Source: an uncultured Coriobacteriaceae bacterium (GTDB lineage Bacteria > Actinomycetota > Coriobacteriia > Coriobacteriales > Coriobacteriaceae). Taken from it: a stretch of 64,000 nucleotides of DNA. This document shows, in pieces, positions 28,901 to 36,444 of the stretch. The notes under the pieces were generated by a model, which made no database searches, was not told the origin of the DNA, and saw only the letters and a list, made by a program, of their open reading frames with translations. Every line of letters starts with the position of its first letter. The first letter of the stretch is position 1. Location: NCBI GenBank assembly GCA_944319885.1, contig CALUFC010000007.1, positions 26,033-90,032 on the forward strand. The letters run 5' to 3'. The translations under genes were made by a program, and so were the position numbers.

Positions 28901-30057
28901 CGGTGTGGCGTTACCAGACGAATGACTGGACGCTGTACTTCAACGGAGAAAAGCAGCCGGCGGGAACGGCGGCGTTTACGTGGGGGTATTTCCCGACAGA
29001 CGGCGAGCGCGAGCAGGTTGATGCCGCGGAAACCGGTGTCTACGAGCTTCGCGCGTGGGCGCTTGATGGCGATCCCGAGGTTGTGGCCCAGGATGCGCGT
29101 GGCACGTACTACGTGCTCGAACTCGACGACACGCCCGTTGTGGTCAACGATGCCGAGGGCAAGCCGGTGACCGTGCGCGTGCGCGACGTGGTGAACGACG
29201 AAGCCGCCGAGGCGCTTTCGGACGAGGTGCTTCGTCCCATCCATGAGGGCGGGCACGGTGCGAGCGGCCTGACGCGTGCGGCGGGCGACCCGTGTGATTC
29301 GTCGCGGGCGCATGCTCATGCTGCTGCGGGCACGACGTACGTGAAAAACGGGAACCCGGCGCTGCCGGTGGATGCCGACCACGAGATCTCGCTGCTCTAC
29401 GACGACCTCATCGCCGATGTCCTCGGCGAGCGCGAGGAAGCGCTCGACGCCAAGGCGCGTGCGGCGGTTGGTGGATCCTTTGCGAGCGGTGGGTACGAGA
29501 CGCTGTTCAAGTATCTCGACCTTGTGGACCAAGATGACGGCAACCTCTGGGTGGCAACGGCAGACGGCTCTGCGACAGCGGTGTTCATTCCCTATACCGC
29601 AACGATGACGACGGAAAGCGATATCGCGGTGGTGCGCTTCGAGAACCTTACGCGCGATTACACCGTGGGCGGCACGGATGCCGACATCGATGACGCGGTG
29701 GCGGCTTCGAACGCGGTTGCGCTCGCGGCGACAAAGGAGGCCGACGGCATCACATTCGAGATTCCGAGCGGGAAATTCGGCCCCATCGAGGTGATGTGGC
29801 AAAACCCCGATGACCCGGATGCGCCCGTTGATTCGGATGAGCCCGATGACGATCAGCCCGGCGACGTGGTGCCCGGTCAGGGGACGGGTAATGAGCAGGC
29901 TGCGAAACCAAGCGCGCCTGCGGACGATCAGCATGCTGCCGGGACGCTGGTTGAGACGGGCGACAACACTTTGTTCGTTGTCGCGGCGCTTGTCGTAGGC
30001 GCTGCTGCCGTCTTTGCTGCGGCATACGTGCTGAGGCGCCGTGGGTCGCACGCATAG
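25933..30057 (+). CDS. Large LPXTG-type surface protein with beta-helix-like and SHIRT/MucBP-like domains
   Basis: A 1374-residue exported protein. ATG 25933 (MKRTPTSLLAAGCLALAL) is chosen over upstream in-frame starts because AAGGA lies 7 nt before it; the signal peptide ends PQPAWAA. Residues ~90-690 are rich in GG-turn repeats (EMTGGTVYQIFGGGAAF, HVTGGEVKSIYGGGYNG), suggesting a parallel beta structure. Residues ~770-870 resemble a MucBP-like domain; ~875-955 a SHIRT-like domain (VTYEFEGDAPAYVTPPTKQ... GWEFLGWETDD). The shared C-terminal module follows, with SLVAYEGGMGTNGTDD and KYLDLVDQDDGNLWVA (~1192). The tail is LVETGDN, hydrophobic helix, RRRGSHA, a divergent sortase signal. Likely an adhesin. 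Confidence 0.88.
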   Translation: MKRTPTSLLAAGCLALALGLGSFSALGSTPQPAWAAEALGSALVPSRAAGEYTAADAAGFSQALTEISSLPAGSEATMTVSADIDLTGQSASWGAKDIKLTIKGAEGTAPLLTIDGDRLDVAGQLTLENIHISASTIYANGHALTLGEGFGGGEDGQARMTVYGGADSDLDLGGGSTSLTVLDGVYKLIAGGNAAGTLRGGTYVEFGGSAKFPTAADGEQEGDTSTGSSEGYNLYQAAEYETEWTPVMVSVTTRGHIPYAIYGGGTDADTTGSTTVEMTGGTVYQIFGGGAAFMNPDYKEAGDRDGRVSGNTTVHVTGGEVKSIYGGGYNGIDVYDDVPEDARSARAVVSGTAHVTIEGNAVVPACEQSEDASTSGADPAAVHGGSFHSTVGATEVVVGGNARIESGGKEGTGYGYGTLFGAGTNDVVLNTTSVTLKDGARIGVDGQLNLNGQYVVSQGYFSSMTPLGYAAQSKCYLGGPAFTYGSEVRNQDNAAYAASATVEGGQVDVLTVGNKSRNTKQASKSVAGNVLLQQTGGTVAAIEASCISEKQVAVSGNVDVKVSGGTVQNYIMGRYDSSHAADTVIGGKATLELSGTAADGGYRTVPLIENMDAVTVKNGAKIAAVGDWTVNDYEGKYGFSKPNPDHMNAVGDIPFYQVKGLDVEEGAALAISQQHALIEGDITINGQLEIKRSGSGVEAPLTAEGTASGEGALLPFEGTGYGTGSLPKVDEEYVYAKKNGSSMDLTLANAGTSGLYVDVRDEGSTQSAWYIAKEEPQEQLWYYEVYYEYIDENGTSEWMLYNASQGGWALPDATVSIDHDDFDGEDLGWEAVDGSGNEILGTHYVYDEDYPTGETSHRLSATCAEATKENPLKIYYRAAPRTVTYEFEGDAPAYVTPPTKQDTCYAAPVEIAAEPTAPGWEFLGWETDDMSDDLMGNGTFTMPNHDVVFTGTWKRTATALTPQATSLVAYEGGMGTNGTDDDTGNALPEPVWRYQTNDWTLYFNGEKQPAGTAAFTWGYFPTDGEREQVDAAETGVYELRAWALDGDPEVVAQDARGTYYVLELDDTPVVVNDAEGKPVTVRVRDVVNDEAAEALSDEVLRPIHEGGHGASGLTRAAGDPCDSSRAHAHAAAGTTYVKNGNPALPVDADHEISLLYDDLIADVLGEREEALDAKARAAVGGSFASGGYETLFKYLDLVDQDDGNLWVATADGSATAVFIPYTATMTTESDIAVVRFENLTRDYTVGGTDADIDDAVAASNAVALAATKEADGITFEIPSGKFGPIEVMWQNPDDPDAPVDSDEPDDDQPGDVVPGQGTGNEQAAKPSAPADDQHAAGTLVETGDNTLFVVAALVVGAAAVFAAAYVLRRRGSHA

Positions 30058-30084
30058 GACGGCGGCTTGATAGCATGGCGAGGC

Positions 30085-30112
30085 AACGGGGTCTGCGGTG
30101 GCGGGCCCCGTT
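30085..30112 (+). terminator. Terminator-like hairpin closing the surface-gene island
   Basis: AACGGGG (30085-30091) pairs with CCCCGTT (30106-30112); the following tract is only weakly T-rich. Confidence 0.5.
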
Positions 30113-30171
30113 TGCATGGCATGGGGTATGATGGCTCACAGGAAAAAATTTAAGCTTGAAAGGCGGTGCCC

Positions 30172-30651
30172 ATGCTGCGCATTGGCCACGGTTACGACGT
30201 TCACCGGCTTGTGAAGGGGCGCCGCTGCATCATCGGCGGTGTGGATATTCCGCACGAGAAAGGCTTGCTCGGCCATTCGGATGCCGATGTGCTCTCGCAT
30301 GCGCTTGCGGACGCCATCCTGGGCGCGATGCGCGGTGGCGACATCGGCAAGCTCTTCCCCGACACCGATCCTGCCTACGAGGGGGCCGATTCGCTCAAAT
30401 TGCTCACCGAGGTTATGGCCTATGCAAGGCGCGAGGGCTATGCGTTCGTGGATGCCGATTGCACCATCGCCTGCCAGGAGCCCAAGATTAGCCCGTACCG
30501 TGATCAGATGCGCGAGAATCTGAGCGCGGCGCTTGGCGTCCCCGTGGAGAACGTGGGCGTGAAGGCTACCACCACCGAGCGGCTCGGCTGGGAGGGCCAG
30601 GGCGAGGGCATTGGCGCCTGGGCGGTGTGTCTCCTCGAGAAGCTCGGCTAG
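30172..30651 (+). CDS. ispF: 2-C-methyl-D-erythritol 2,4-cyclodiphosphate synthase
   Basis: Fifth step of the MEP pathway: cyclises CDP-ME 2-phosphate with release of CMP. ATG 30172 is favoured (AAAGGCGG upstream) over GTG 30166. The metal-binding DVH of GHGYDVHRL (residues 5-13), GGVDIPHEKGLLGHSDADVL with the third ligand His, and the C-terminal KATTTERLGWEGQGEGIGAW are all present. Length 159 is typical for a free-standing trimeric IspF, not an IspDF fusion. Separated from ispD by the surface-protein island. Confidence 0.96.
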   Translation: MLRIGHGYDVHRLVKGRRCIIGGVDIPHEKGLLGHSDADVLSHALADAILGAMRGGDIGKLFPDTDPAYEGADSLKLLTEVMAYARREGYAFVDADCTIACQEPKISPYRDQMRENLSAALGVPVENVGVKATTTERLGWEGQGEGIGAWAVCLLEKLG

Positions 30652-30800
30652 CTAACGTGGAAATCCTCTAAAACACATCTCGGAAATTCTCTATTTTATA
30701 TTTTTGCAGCTTGAGAGCTAAGTTCGAGCTTCCCTCATATGACAGGCGTCGCTGGGGTACCATGGACAGGTATGCAGACGAGGCTGCTAAGGAGCCATTC

Positions 30801-32267
30801 GTGAAGATCTACAACAGCGCCACGCACGCAAAGGAAACGTTCCAACCCATCGAGGCGGGCAAGGTCCGCATGTATGTGTGCGGTCCCACGGTCTACGACA
30901 ATATCCATATTGGCAACGCACGCACGTTTATCAGCTTCGACGTCATTCGCCGCTGGCTGATCGCACGTGGCTACGAGGTCACGTTCGCGCAGAACCTCAC
31001 CGATGTGGACGATAAGATTATCAACCGCGCCAACGAGCAGGGCCGCACGGCCGAAGAAGTGGCGACGGAGTTCTCGAACAAGTTCATCGACGTGATGCAC
31101 CGCGCCAACGTGATGGATCCCGACGTGCGCCCGCGCGCCACGAAGGAGATCGGCCCCATGATCGGCATGATCAAGACGCTCATCGAGCAGGGCCATGCCT
31201 ATGCCGCCGACAACGGCGACGTGTATTTTGCCGTGCGCAGCGATCCTTCGTACGGTGAGGTCTCCGGTCGCAAGGTGGATGACCTCATGGTGGGCGCGCG
31301 CATTGCCGCCGGTGAGGCCAAGCGCGATCCTTTGGACTTCGCACTCTGGAAGGCTGCCAAGCCCGGCGAGCCCATGTGGAACTCGCCGTGGGGCAAGGGC
31401 CGCCCCGGCTGGCACACCGAGTGCGCCGCCATGGTGCACCGCTATCTGGGTTGCCCGATCGACATCCACGGCGGTGGGTCCGACCTTGCCTTCCCGCATC
31501 ATGAGAATGAGTGCGCTCAAGCCACCTGCGCCTGGCATGAGGGCTTCGCCAACACGTGGATGCACACGGGCATGTTGCTTGTCGACGGCGAGAAGATGTC
31601 CAAGTCGCTCGGCAACTTCTTCACGCTCGAGGAGGTGCTCGAGAAGCATTCTGCGGCGGCGCTCCGCCTGCTCATGCTGCAGACGCACTATCGCTCGCCG
31701 CTCGATTTTAGCTGGGAGCGCTTGGAGGGCGCCGAGAACTCGCTTACGCGTATAGCCGGTACAGTGAAGAATCTCACGTGGGCCGCGCGTCATGCCGAAG
31801 GGGATGCCGATGCGTCGCTTGCCGCGAAGCTCAACGCTGCCGTCGATGCCGCGAAGGCAGAGTTCGAGAGTCAGATGAACGACGACTTTAACACCGCTGG
31901 CGCGCTTGCGGCCTACTTCCAGCTGGTGACCGAGGCCAATACCTACCTCGATCAGGCGGGTTCGGCGGTTGATGCCGATGCCGCGCTTGGCGCCGCAGCG
32001 AGCATCGCTGGTGCATTCAAGGTGTTGGGTATCGAGCTGCCCGAGCCCGAGGAAGAGTTGCCGGCAGGACTTCTGGGTGTGGCGGCGGGGCTTTGCGCCT
32101 ACACGGGCGACGACGTCAACGAGGCTGCCGAGCGCATCCTGGCTGCCCGCGCCGAGGCACGTGCCGCCAAAAACTGGGACGTGGCCGACGCCATCCGCGA
32201 TCAGCTGCGCGACATGGGCCTCATGATCGAGGACACCGCCGCAGGAAGTCGCATCAAGCGCGCGTAA
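30801..32267 (+). CDS. cysS: Cysteinyl-tRNA synthetase
   Basis: Charges tRNA-Cys. GTG 30801 is the best start: AAGGAG lies 6 nt upstream and the product opens MKIYNSATHAKETFQP as family members do; upstream in-frame ATG 30762 has no such site. The zinc-binding Cys of YVCGPTVYDNIHIGNART (~29), the HIGH-type signature HIGN, a second Zn region (WHTECAAM...), and the KMSKS-type loop KMSKSLGNFF are present. The C-terminal ~90 residues form the anticodon-binding helical domain. At 488 residues it is slightly longer than the E. coli enzyme. No T-box leader was found upstream. Confidence 0.96.
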   Translation: MKIYNSATHAKETFQPIEAGKVRMYVCGPTVYDNIHIGNARTFISFDVIRRWLIARGYEVTFAQNLTDVDDKIINRANEQGRTAEEVATEFSNKFIDVMHRANVMDPDVRPRATKEIGPMIGMIKTLIEQGHAYAADNGDVYFAVRSDPSYGEVSGRKVDDLMVGARIAAGEAKRDPLDFALWKAAKPGEPMWNSPWGKGRPGWHTECAAMVHRYLGCPIDIHGGGSDLAFPHHENECAQATCAWHEGFANTWMHTGMLLVDGEKMSKSLGNFFTLEEVLEKHSAAALRLLMLQTHYRSPLDFSWERLEGAENSLTRIAGTVKNLTWAARHAEGDADASLAAKLNAAVDAAKAEFESQMNDDFNTAGALAAYFQLVTEANTYLDQAGSAVDADAALGAAASIAGAFKVLGIELPEPEEELPAGLLGVAAGLCAYTGDDVNEAAERILAARAEARAAKNWDVADAIRDQLRDMGLMIEDTAAGSRIKRA

Positions 32268-32298
32268 TCTCGGCGCCTGCTCTCTCCATAGGACTGCG

Positions 32299-32332
32299 AG
32301 CCGCTCTTTCCATGAGGAAGGAGCGGCTTTTT
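32299..32332 (+). terminator. Rho-independent terminator after cysS
   Basis: AGCCGCTC (32299-32306) pairs with GAGCGGCT (32321-32328) and is followed by TTTTT. Confidence 0.85.
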
Positions 32333-32457
32333 GCAAAGTGCCACATTTATCATCCTCCTATTCGATTTGAGAGATATCGAGTTAATTCAACGCATAAAAG
32401 TACTCATAAAAATTCTTGCGTACTTTTTTGCGTAACCGGTGACCCCCCCTCTCTCTC

Positions 32458-32865
32458 ATGAAAAGCGATATCGGGCTCACGGATGACCAGCAGCGCGTGT
32501 ACAACCTGCTAAGTACTGCACGCCCCATGGAGGTGGGGGAGTTGCTGGAAGGAGTAGACTTCAGCAGGTCGAAGCTCACGAAGATTCTTCAGCACCTCGT
32601 TTCCCTTGGCGTAGTTGAAATAAGTGGCGTTGCGAGGGGGGACGAAGTATCGTCGATTGGCGTAGACGGCGCCGCAGAGCGACAGGGTTGCGCAGGATCG
32701 GGTTGCCTTACGATAGCCGCCCGTTATCTCCGCAGTCCCAGCTGCTCGAGCAACGGCTCCAGGTACGCGCGATTGCAGCCGTCGAAGCCCTCGCGCATGC
32801 CTGCGAGCGAGATCTTCTCGCGCTCGTTGCCGCGTGCGATCTCGCCTTCGAGCATCTTGAAGTAG
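32458..32865 (+). pseudogene. Winged-helix domain fragment
   Basis: The first ~55 residues (LTDDQQRVYNLLSTARPMEV... LTKILQHLVSLGVVEISG) form a clear winged helix-turn-helix like those at the C-terminus of DprA or in MarR-type proteins. After that the frame runs into the opposite-strand flavodoxin gene and loses protein character (RSPSCSSNGSRYARLQ). ATG 32458 is preceded by a pyrimidine tract with no Shine-Dalgarno site. I read it as a leftover of a larger gene rather than an intact regulator; an intact ~60-80-residue DNA-binding peptide is the alternative. Confidence 0.4.
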
Positions 32866-33266
32866 ATGCGCATGGCGATTTTATCCATCACGCCGAGCCG
32901 CTCGAAGTGAAATCCGCCGCGGCAGTACACCCATGGCAGATCGGGGTAGCTATCTGCAGGGAAGGAGCGGCGGAACGCCTCCTCGTGTTCGCTCGCAGGC
33001 CACAGGTCGCACGGCATGGGCGTTGCACCCACGGCGATCACGGCATAGCGCTTCTCGGGATGCTTCGCCATGTACGCTTGGAAACGCTTGGCGCCCTTGA
33101 TGCTCGCCGCATGGAACCAGCTGGCAAACACTATGAGTTCGGCATCCGTGGCAACCGCCTCGATGCAATCAAGCGGTTCAGGCGTGCAACTCAGTTCTTC
33201 GGCCATCCAGTCAGCGTACGTCTTTGTCGATCCCGTTTGCGAGCAATATACAACAGCGGCTTTCAT
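32724..33266 (-). CDS. Flavodoxin-domain protein
   Basis: A 180-residue FMN-binding protein. ATG 33266 has AGGAGAACGT upstream. The phosphate-binding loop VVYCSQTGSTKTYADWMAEE (residues 5-24) is the classic flavodoxin signature. The middle part VFASWFHAASIKGAKRFQAY fits the flavin-facing loop of HemG-like flavodoxins. The C-terminal half is longer and basic (FKMLEGEIARGNEREKISL). Probably a redox carrier or quinone-/protoporphyrinogen-type oxidoreductase; the substrate cannot be assigned. Its 3' end overlaps the winged-helix fragment on the other strand. Confidence 0.85.
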   Translation of the reverse strand: MKAAVVYCSQTGSTKTYADWMAEELSCTPEPLDCIEAVATDAELIVFASWFHAASIKGAKRFQAYMAKHPEKRYAVIAVGATPMPCDLWPASEHEEAFRRSFPADSYPDLPWVYCRGGFHFERLGVMDKIAMRIYFKMLEGEIARGNEREKISLAGMREGFDGCNRAYLEPLLEQLGLRR

Positions 33267-33404
33267 ACGTTCTCCTAGCATCAGGGCCTATGGTCATCTA
33301 TTCCCTGCAAGGTCGTATTTGCCGTTGTCGTGAATAAAGCCTTACCAAGTGCTGATGAATGCGATCAAGCCAATAGCGACCAATAGTCGAAAGACTTTTT
33401 CACG

Positions 33405-33524
33405 AAGTGAGTGTTTCAGTGGTGATTATGCAGGTATCCGCAGGCATCTATTGATGAAAACACATGAAAAACTTTAGTCTAATAAAGCGATATAGACGGA
33501 CATTGCAACTAGAAACACTCACTT
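33405..33524. repeat. Inverted-repeat-bounded unit (possible MITE)
   Basis: AAGTGAGTGTTT (33405-33416) and AAACACTCACTT (33513-33524) are perfect inverted copies 96 nt apart, in an A/T-rich stretch unlike its surroundings. Otherwise the gap 33267-33762 shows no gene; TATACT (33725-33730) may be a -10 for rlmB. Confidence 0.4.
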
Positions 33525-33762
33525 GATGAAACGGTGCAAGAAAATAAGGGAGAGTCCCGTGATTTGAAGGCTCTTCATCTGGGTGTTTGCAGGTGCGAAG
33601 ACCATCACGCTAAAGCGACTGCTGTATCGGATTTCCCCAGCTATCAGGAAAAAGATGGTGGCAAAGACGTGCGTTTAGAATTTGCTATCTAAAGGGGCTC
33701 GGTATGTGGTGCAAAATGCCGGTTTATACTGCTGTGCGGAATAGCGAGGCGTAAGGAGATCC

Positions 33763-34749
33763 ATGGGCAAGCAGCAGGGCGGACGCGGTCAGCGGCCAAC
33801 TGGTCGCGATGTGCGCGGCGGACGAGGTGTTCGCCAGCAGGGTCATAACGAGCAGCCGCTCGGTGGGAGCAGGAGCGCGCGCGACCGTGGCGTCGCGTTT
33901 GGCAAAGATGCTGCCCGGAAGCGAGGTGCCGAGAGGGGACGAGATGTTCGGGCCGCCAGCAAACGCCCGACGGTCCGTCCCGCGGGCGACTTCATCGAGG
34001 GCCGTCGCGCAACCGCCGAGGCGCTGCGCACGGGTTTCCCCGTGAAGCGCGCACTTGTGGCGGAGGGGTCGCGCGATGCAGCGCTTACCAAGCTCGTGGA
34101 CGACGTGCGCGCGGCGGGCATTGCCGTGCGATGTGTGCCCGCGGCAGAACTCGACGCGCTTTCCGCGCATGGTGCGCACCAGGGTATCGCGCTCGAGGTC
34201 GGGGCGTTCCCGTATGCGGAGCTCGTTGACGTCCTTGCCCGTGCGGGGGAGGGCCCGGCGCTCGTCGTGGTGCTCGACCATGTGACCGATGCCGGCAACT
34301 TCGGCGCTATCGTGCGCACGGCCGAGGTCGTGGGTGCCGCGGGCGTGGTGATCGCTAACAAGCGCGCGGCGGAGGTCACGGTCGCCACGTACAAGACCTC
34401 GGCAGGTGCCGTGATGCATCTGCCCATCGCCCGCGTGCCCAACATCGCCCGCGCGCTCGAGGAGCTGAAAAGTGCCGGATTCTGGGCCATCGGTGCCTCT
34501 GAGCATGCCGAGGGAACCTGCTGGGAGACCTCGTTTGCAGGTCGCATCGCGCTCGTCATGGGATCGGAGGGCGAGGGCATCAGCCGGCTCGTGCTCGAGA
34601 CCTGCGACGACCTCACCAAGCTTCCGCAGCGCGGTCTCACCGAGAGCCTCAACGTGGCGCAGGCAACGACAGCGCTGTGCTACGAGTGGCTGCGCGTGAA
34701 CGAAACGGCGCTGCCCGAGCTGCTCGCGAACCCCGGGGTGGGTGAGTAG
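33763..34749 (+). CDS. rlmB: 23S rRNA 2'-O-methyltransferase, TrmH/RlmB family
   Basis: SPOUT-family methyltransferase, probably for Gm2251 in 23S rRNA. ATG 33763 follows AAGGAG. The first ~65 residues are a basic Gly/Arg/Gln-rich extension (GKQQGGRGQRPTGRD), followed by the substrate-recognition domain (FIEGRRATAEALRTGFPVKRAL) and the knotted domain with DAGNFGAIVRTAE (~180), GSEGEGISRLVLE and LTESLNVAQATTALCYEW. It sits between cysS and the NYN gene as in Bacillus, where mrnC is in between; mrnC is absent here. Confidence 0.93.
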   Translation: MGKQQGGRGQRPTGRDVRGGRGVRQQGHNEQPLGGSRSARDRGVAFGKDAARKRGAERGRDVRAASKRPTVRPAGDFIEGRRATAEALRTGFPVKRALVAEGSRDAALTKLVDDVRAAGIAVRCVPAAELDALSAHGAHQGIALEVGAFPYAELVDVLARAGEGPALVVVLDHVTDAGNFGAIVRTAEVVGAAGVVIANKRAAEVTVATYKTSAGAVMHLPIARVPNIARALEELKSAGFWAIGASEHAEGTCWETSFAGRIALVMGSEGEGISRLVLETCDDLTKLPQRGLTESLNVAQATTALCYEWLRVNETALPELLANPGVGE

Positions 34750-34751
34750 GC

Positions 34752-35477
34752 ATGGGCAAGAAGAATCGCGCGAAGGCTAAAGCGAAGCGCTTCGGCGAGG
34801 GGTCGGCAAAGCCGATCGTCTCTGCGAGCACCTATGGCGTGGGCAGCTCGTATGCCTCGGGCAGCGTGTTTGCCGCCGGCAGCGCGTTCGGTGGCTCGGT
34901 GGTTCCCGGTCCGGCGCGCGGTACCAACGCGCGCGGCGAGCGCGAGCTGTTGGTGGTGGACGGCTATAACGTCATCCATGCCGACACGCGTTACGAGCGC
35001 CTCATCTTCGACCGCTCGGACGACCCCTATTCGCGCGATGTCTACGATGCCGCGCGCACCGCGCTCATTGCCGATGTTGCCGCCTTTGCCCAGGGGCGCT
35101 ATGAGCCGGTGATCGTGTTCGACGGCGCAGGCAACGTGAACCCCGATCGGCCCAATCTGCCGCAGGCGGGCGTGCGCATCGAGTTCTCGCCAACGGGAAT
35201 CTCGGCCGATACCATCATCCAGCGCCTGTGCACCGATGCGCGCGAGCACGGACGCGCCTGCTCGGTGGTGACGAGCGACGGTACCATCCAGGCGACGGTG
35301 ATGGGCAAGGGCGTCACGCGCATCTCGGCGCGTATGTTTGTGGGCGAGGTCAAGCAGGTCGATGCCGATGTGGCCGAGGCCGAGGCAGCGCCCGATATCA
35401 AGCTCACGCTAGGCAGCCGCCTTTCAGGCGACTCCCTCTCCAAGCTCGCAGCGCTTCGCGACAACCTACGGGGATAG
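34752..35477 (+). CDS. YacP-like NYN-domain ribonuclease
   Basis: Starts 2 nt after the rlmB stop. Residues 1-55 are a basic, Ser/Gly-rich leader (GKKNRAKAKAKRFGEG). The NYN (PIN-like) domain starts at ELLVVDGYNVIHADTRYERL (~60) with the metal-binding Asp, continues with YEPVIVFDGAGNVNPDR and ends with VVTSDGTIQATVMGKGVTRIS. The Bacillus relative YacP/Rae1 is a ribosome-associated mRNA endonuclease that cuts within the A site; a similar role is inferred. It ends inside the palindrome that precedes the toxin-antitoxin pair. Confidence 0.85.
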   Translation: MGKKNRAKAKAKRFGEGSAKPIVSASTYGVGSSYASGSVFAAGSAFGGSVVPGPARGTNARGERELLVVDGYNVIHADTRYERLIFDRSDDPYSRDVYDAARTALIADVAAFAQGRYEPVIVFDGAGNVNPDRPNLPQAGVRIEFSPTGISADTIIQRLCTDAREHGRACSVVTSDGTIQATVMGKGVTRISARMFVGEVKQVDADVAEAEAAPDIKLTLGSRLSGDSLSKLAALRDNLRG

Positions 35478-35504
35478 CAGATTATTAGCATGTAATAATC
35501 TGCT
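35476..35504. promoter_or_regulatory. Perfect palindrome upstream of the toxin-antitoxin pair
   Basis: AGCAGATTATTA (35476-35487), 5-nt centre GCATG, TAATAATCTGCT (35493-35504). It is 51 nt before the antitoxin start. Autoregulation by antitoxin binding at such palindromes is the rule for Phd-type systems; it could also serve as the 3' hairpin of the preceding operon. Confidence 0.55.
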
Positions 35505-35554
35505 AAAGTAGAAGATGGCGATAAGATTCAGGTCGTATAGGCAGGGAGGTCGCG

Positions 35555-35842
35555 ATGCCCAAAACAGCCGCGCTTACCGATTTCAATCGCTCGCCTAATA
35601 CGTTGCTTGCTGAGCTTCATGAATCTCAGGAGCCTTGCTATCTCACCAAAAATGGTAGGGCATGTGCCGTCATCATGGATCCCGATGCATTTGAGCAAGC
35701 GATGTCTTTTCGTACGGAAGCGCGCGAGCGCGAGATGCGCGTCTATGATGGCGTGCTTCGGGGCTATGAGGATTATTGTGCGGGGAGGGTTACGCCGGCT
35801 CGCGAGGGGCTTGCTGCGCTTCGAGAGAAAAAAGGCTGGTAG
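35555..35842 (+). CDS. Phd/YefM-family antitoxin
   Basis: A 95-residue DNA-binding antitoxin, preceded by GGGAGG. The N-terminal half matches the Phd/YefM fold: ALTDFNRSPNTLLAELHESQ and the beta-strand PCYLTKNGRACAVIMDPDAFEQA (residues ~28-50). The charged C-terminal tail (REREMRVYDGVLRGYEDYCA) would wrap the toxin. The partner toxin starts 3 nt after its stop. Together they form a type II system with likely autoregulation through the palindrome upstream. Confidence 0.88.
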   Translation: MPKTAALTDFNRSPNTLLAELHESQEPCYLTKNGRACAVIMDPDAFEQAMSFRTEAREREMRVYDGVLRGYEDYCAGRVTPAREGLAALREKKGW

Positions 35843-35845
35843 CGT

Positions 35846-36151
35846 ATGGCGTATCGCGTCTATTTCGCAAACAGCGTTCTCGACTTTATCGATGATCATG
35901 TTACGTCAGAGCGCGTTTTTGAGCGCATTGAGGCATATCGTGAGTTGTTGGAGAGCTACCCATACCTTGGCGCCGCATATGATCCGGAGTACGCGGCAGC
36001 CCAGCCTCCGATTCCCTGTAGGCGGCTGCCGATTCCCGATACGCCGTTTACCATGTATTACGGCGTTGATGACGAGGTGCAGGCAGTCAATGTGTTCTAT
36101 CTAGACTTCTCAGCGGCGAACCCGCGATATCGCTTCAGGTATCTAGACTAG
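35846..36151 (+). CDS. RelE/ParE-family toxin
   Basis: A 101-residue toxin candidate of the RelE/ParE superfamily, encoded directly behind its antitoxin. It opens MAYRVYFANSVLDFIDDHV and has the superfamily-like helix (FERIEAYRELLESYPYLG) followed by the strand-rich half RLPIPDTPFTMYYGVDDEVQ and VNVFYLDFSAANPRYRF. Whether it cuts mRNA (RelE) or poisons gyrase (ParE) cannot be told: the catalytic residues of RelE are not evident. Confidence 0.82.
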   Translation: MAYRVYFANSVLDFIDDHVTSERVFERIEAYRELLESYPYLGAAYDPEYAAAQPPIPCRRLPIPDTPFTMYYGVDDEVQAVNVFYLDFSAANPRYRFRYLD

Positions 36152-36272
36152 GTTTTGTGGGTCCGTGTGCAGAACGGCTCGACTGCGCCTCGCTGCTTGC
36201 CGGTTTTGCCGTCATTCAGTATCCTATAGAAGCTTCGCGCGGGGTGCATGTGCGCCGCCAAGCGCCGAGCGT

Positions 36273-36347
36273 GCCAGCGTGGCTCAACGGTAGAGCAAGT
36301 GATTTGTAATCACTGGGTTGCGGGTTCGATTCCTGTCGCTGGCTCCA
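36273..36347 (+). tRNA. tRNA-Thr (anticodon TGT)
   Basis: Acceptor GCCAGCG pairs with CGCTGGC; anticodon stem GTGAT/ATCAC around TTTGTAA with TGT; T-loop GGTTCGATTCC; CCA is encoded (36345-36347). Confidence 0.96.
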
Positions 36348-36357
36348 TGATGGTGTG

Positions 36358-36395
36358 GCAGGCCGGGCATGTTGATATGCCTGGCCTGCTTTTTT
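36358..36395 (+). terminator. Terminator after tRNA-Thr
   Basis: GCAGGCCGGGCAT (36358-36370) pairs with ATGCCTGGCCTGC (36377-36389) apart from one mismatch, then TTTTTT. Confidence 0.9.
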
Positions 36396-36444
36396 GAAAG
36401 CGCGAAATAGCCCGGTTGATTTCCTTGAAAAATGGCACCAATAA

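Noticed and set aside
29810..29998. Small frames within the 3' end of the large surface gene
   Set aside because: Alternative frames of the Asp/Pro-rich wall spacer; no independent evidence.
30652..30800. Possible T-box riboswitch upstream of cysS
   Set aside because: No AGGGTGGNACCGCG-type T-box sequence or antiterminator bulge and no terminator before the start.
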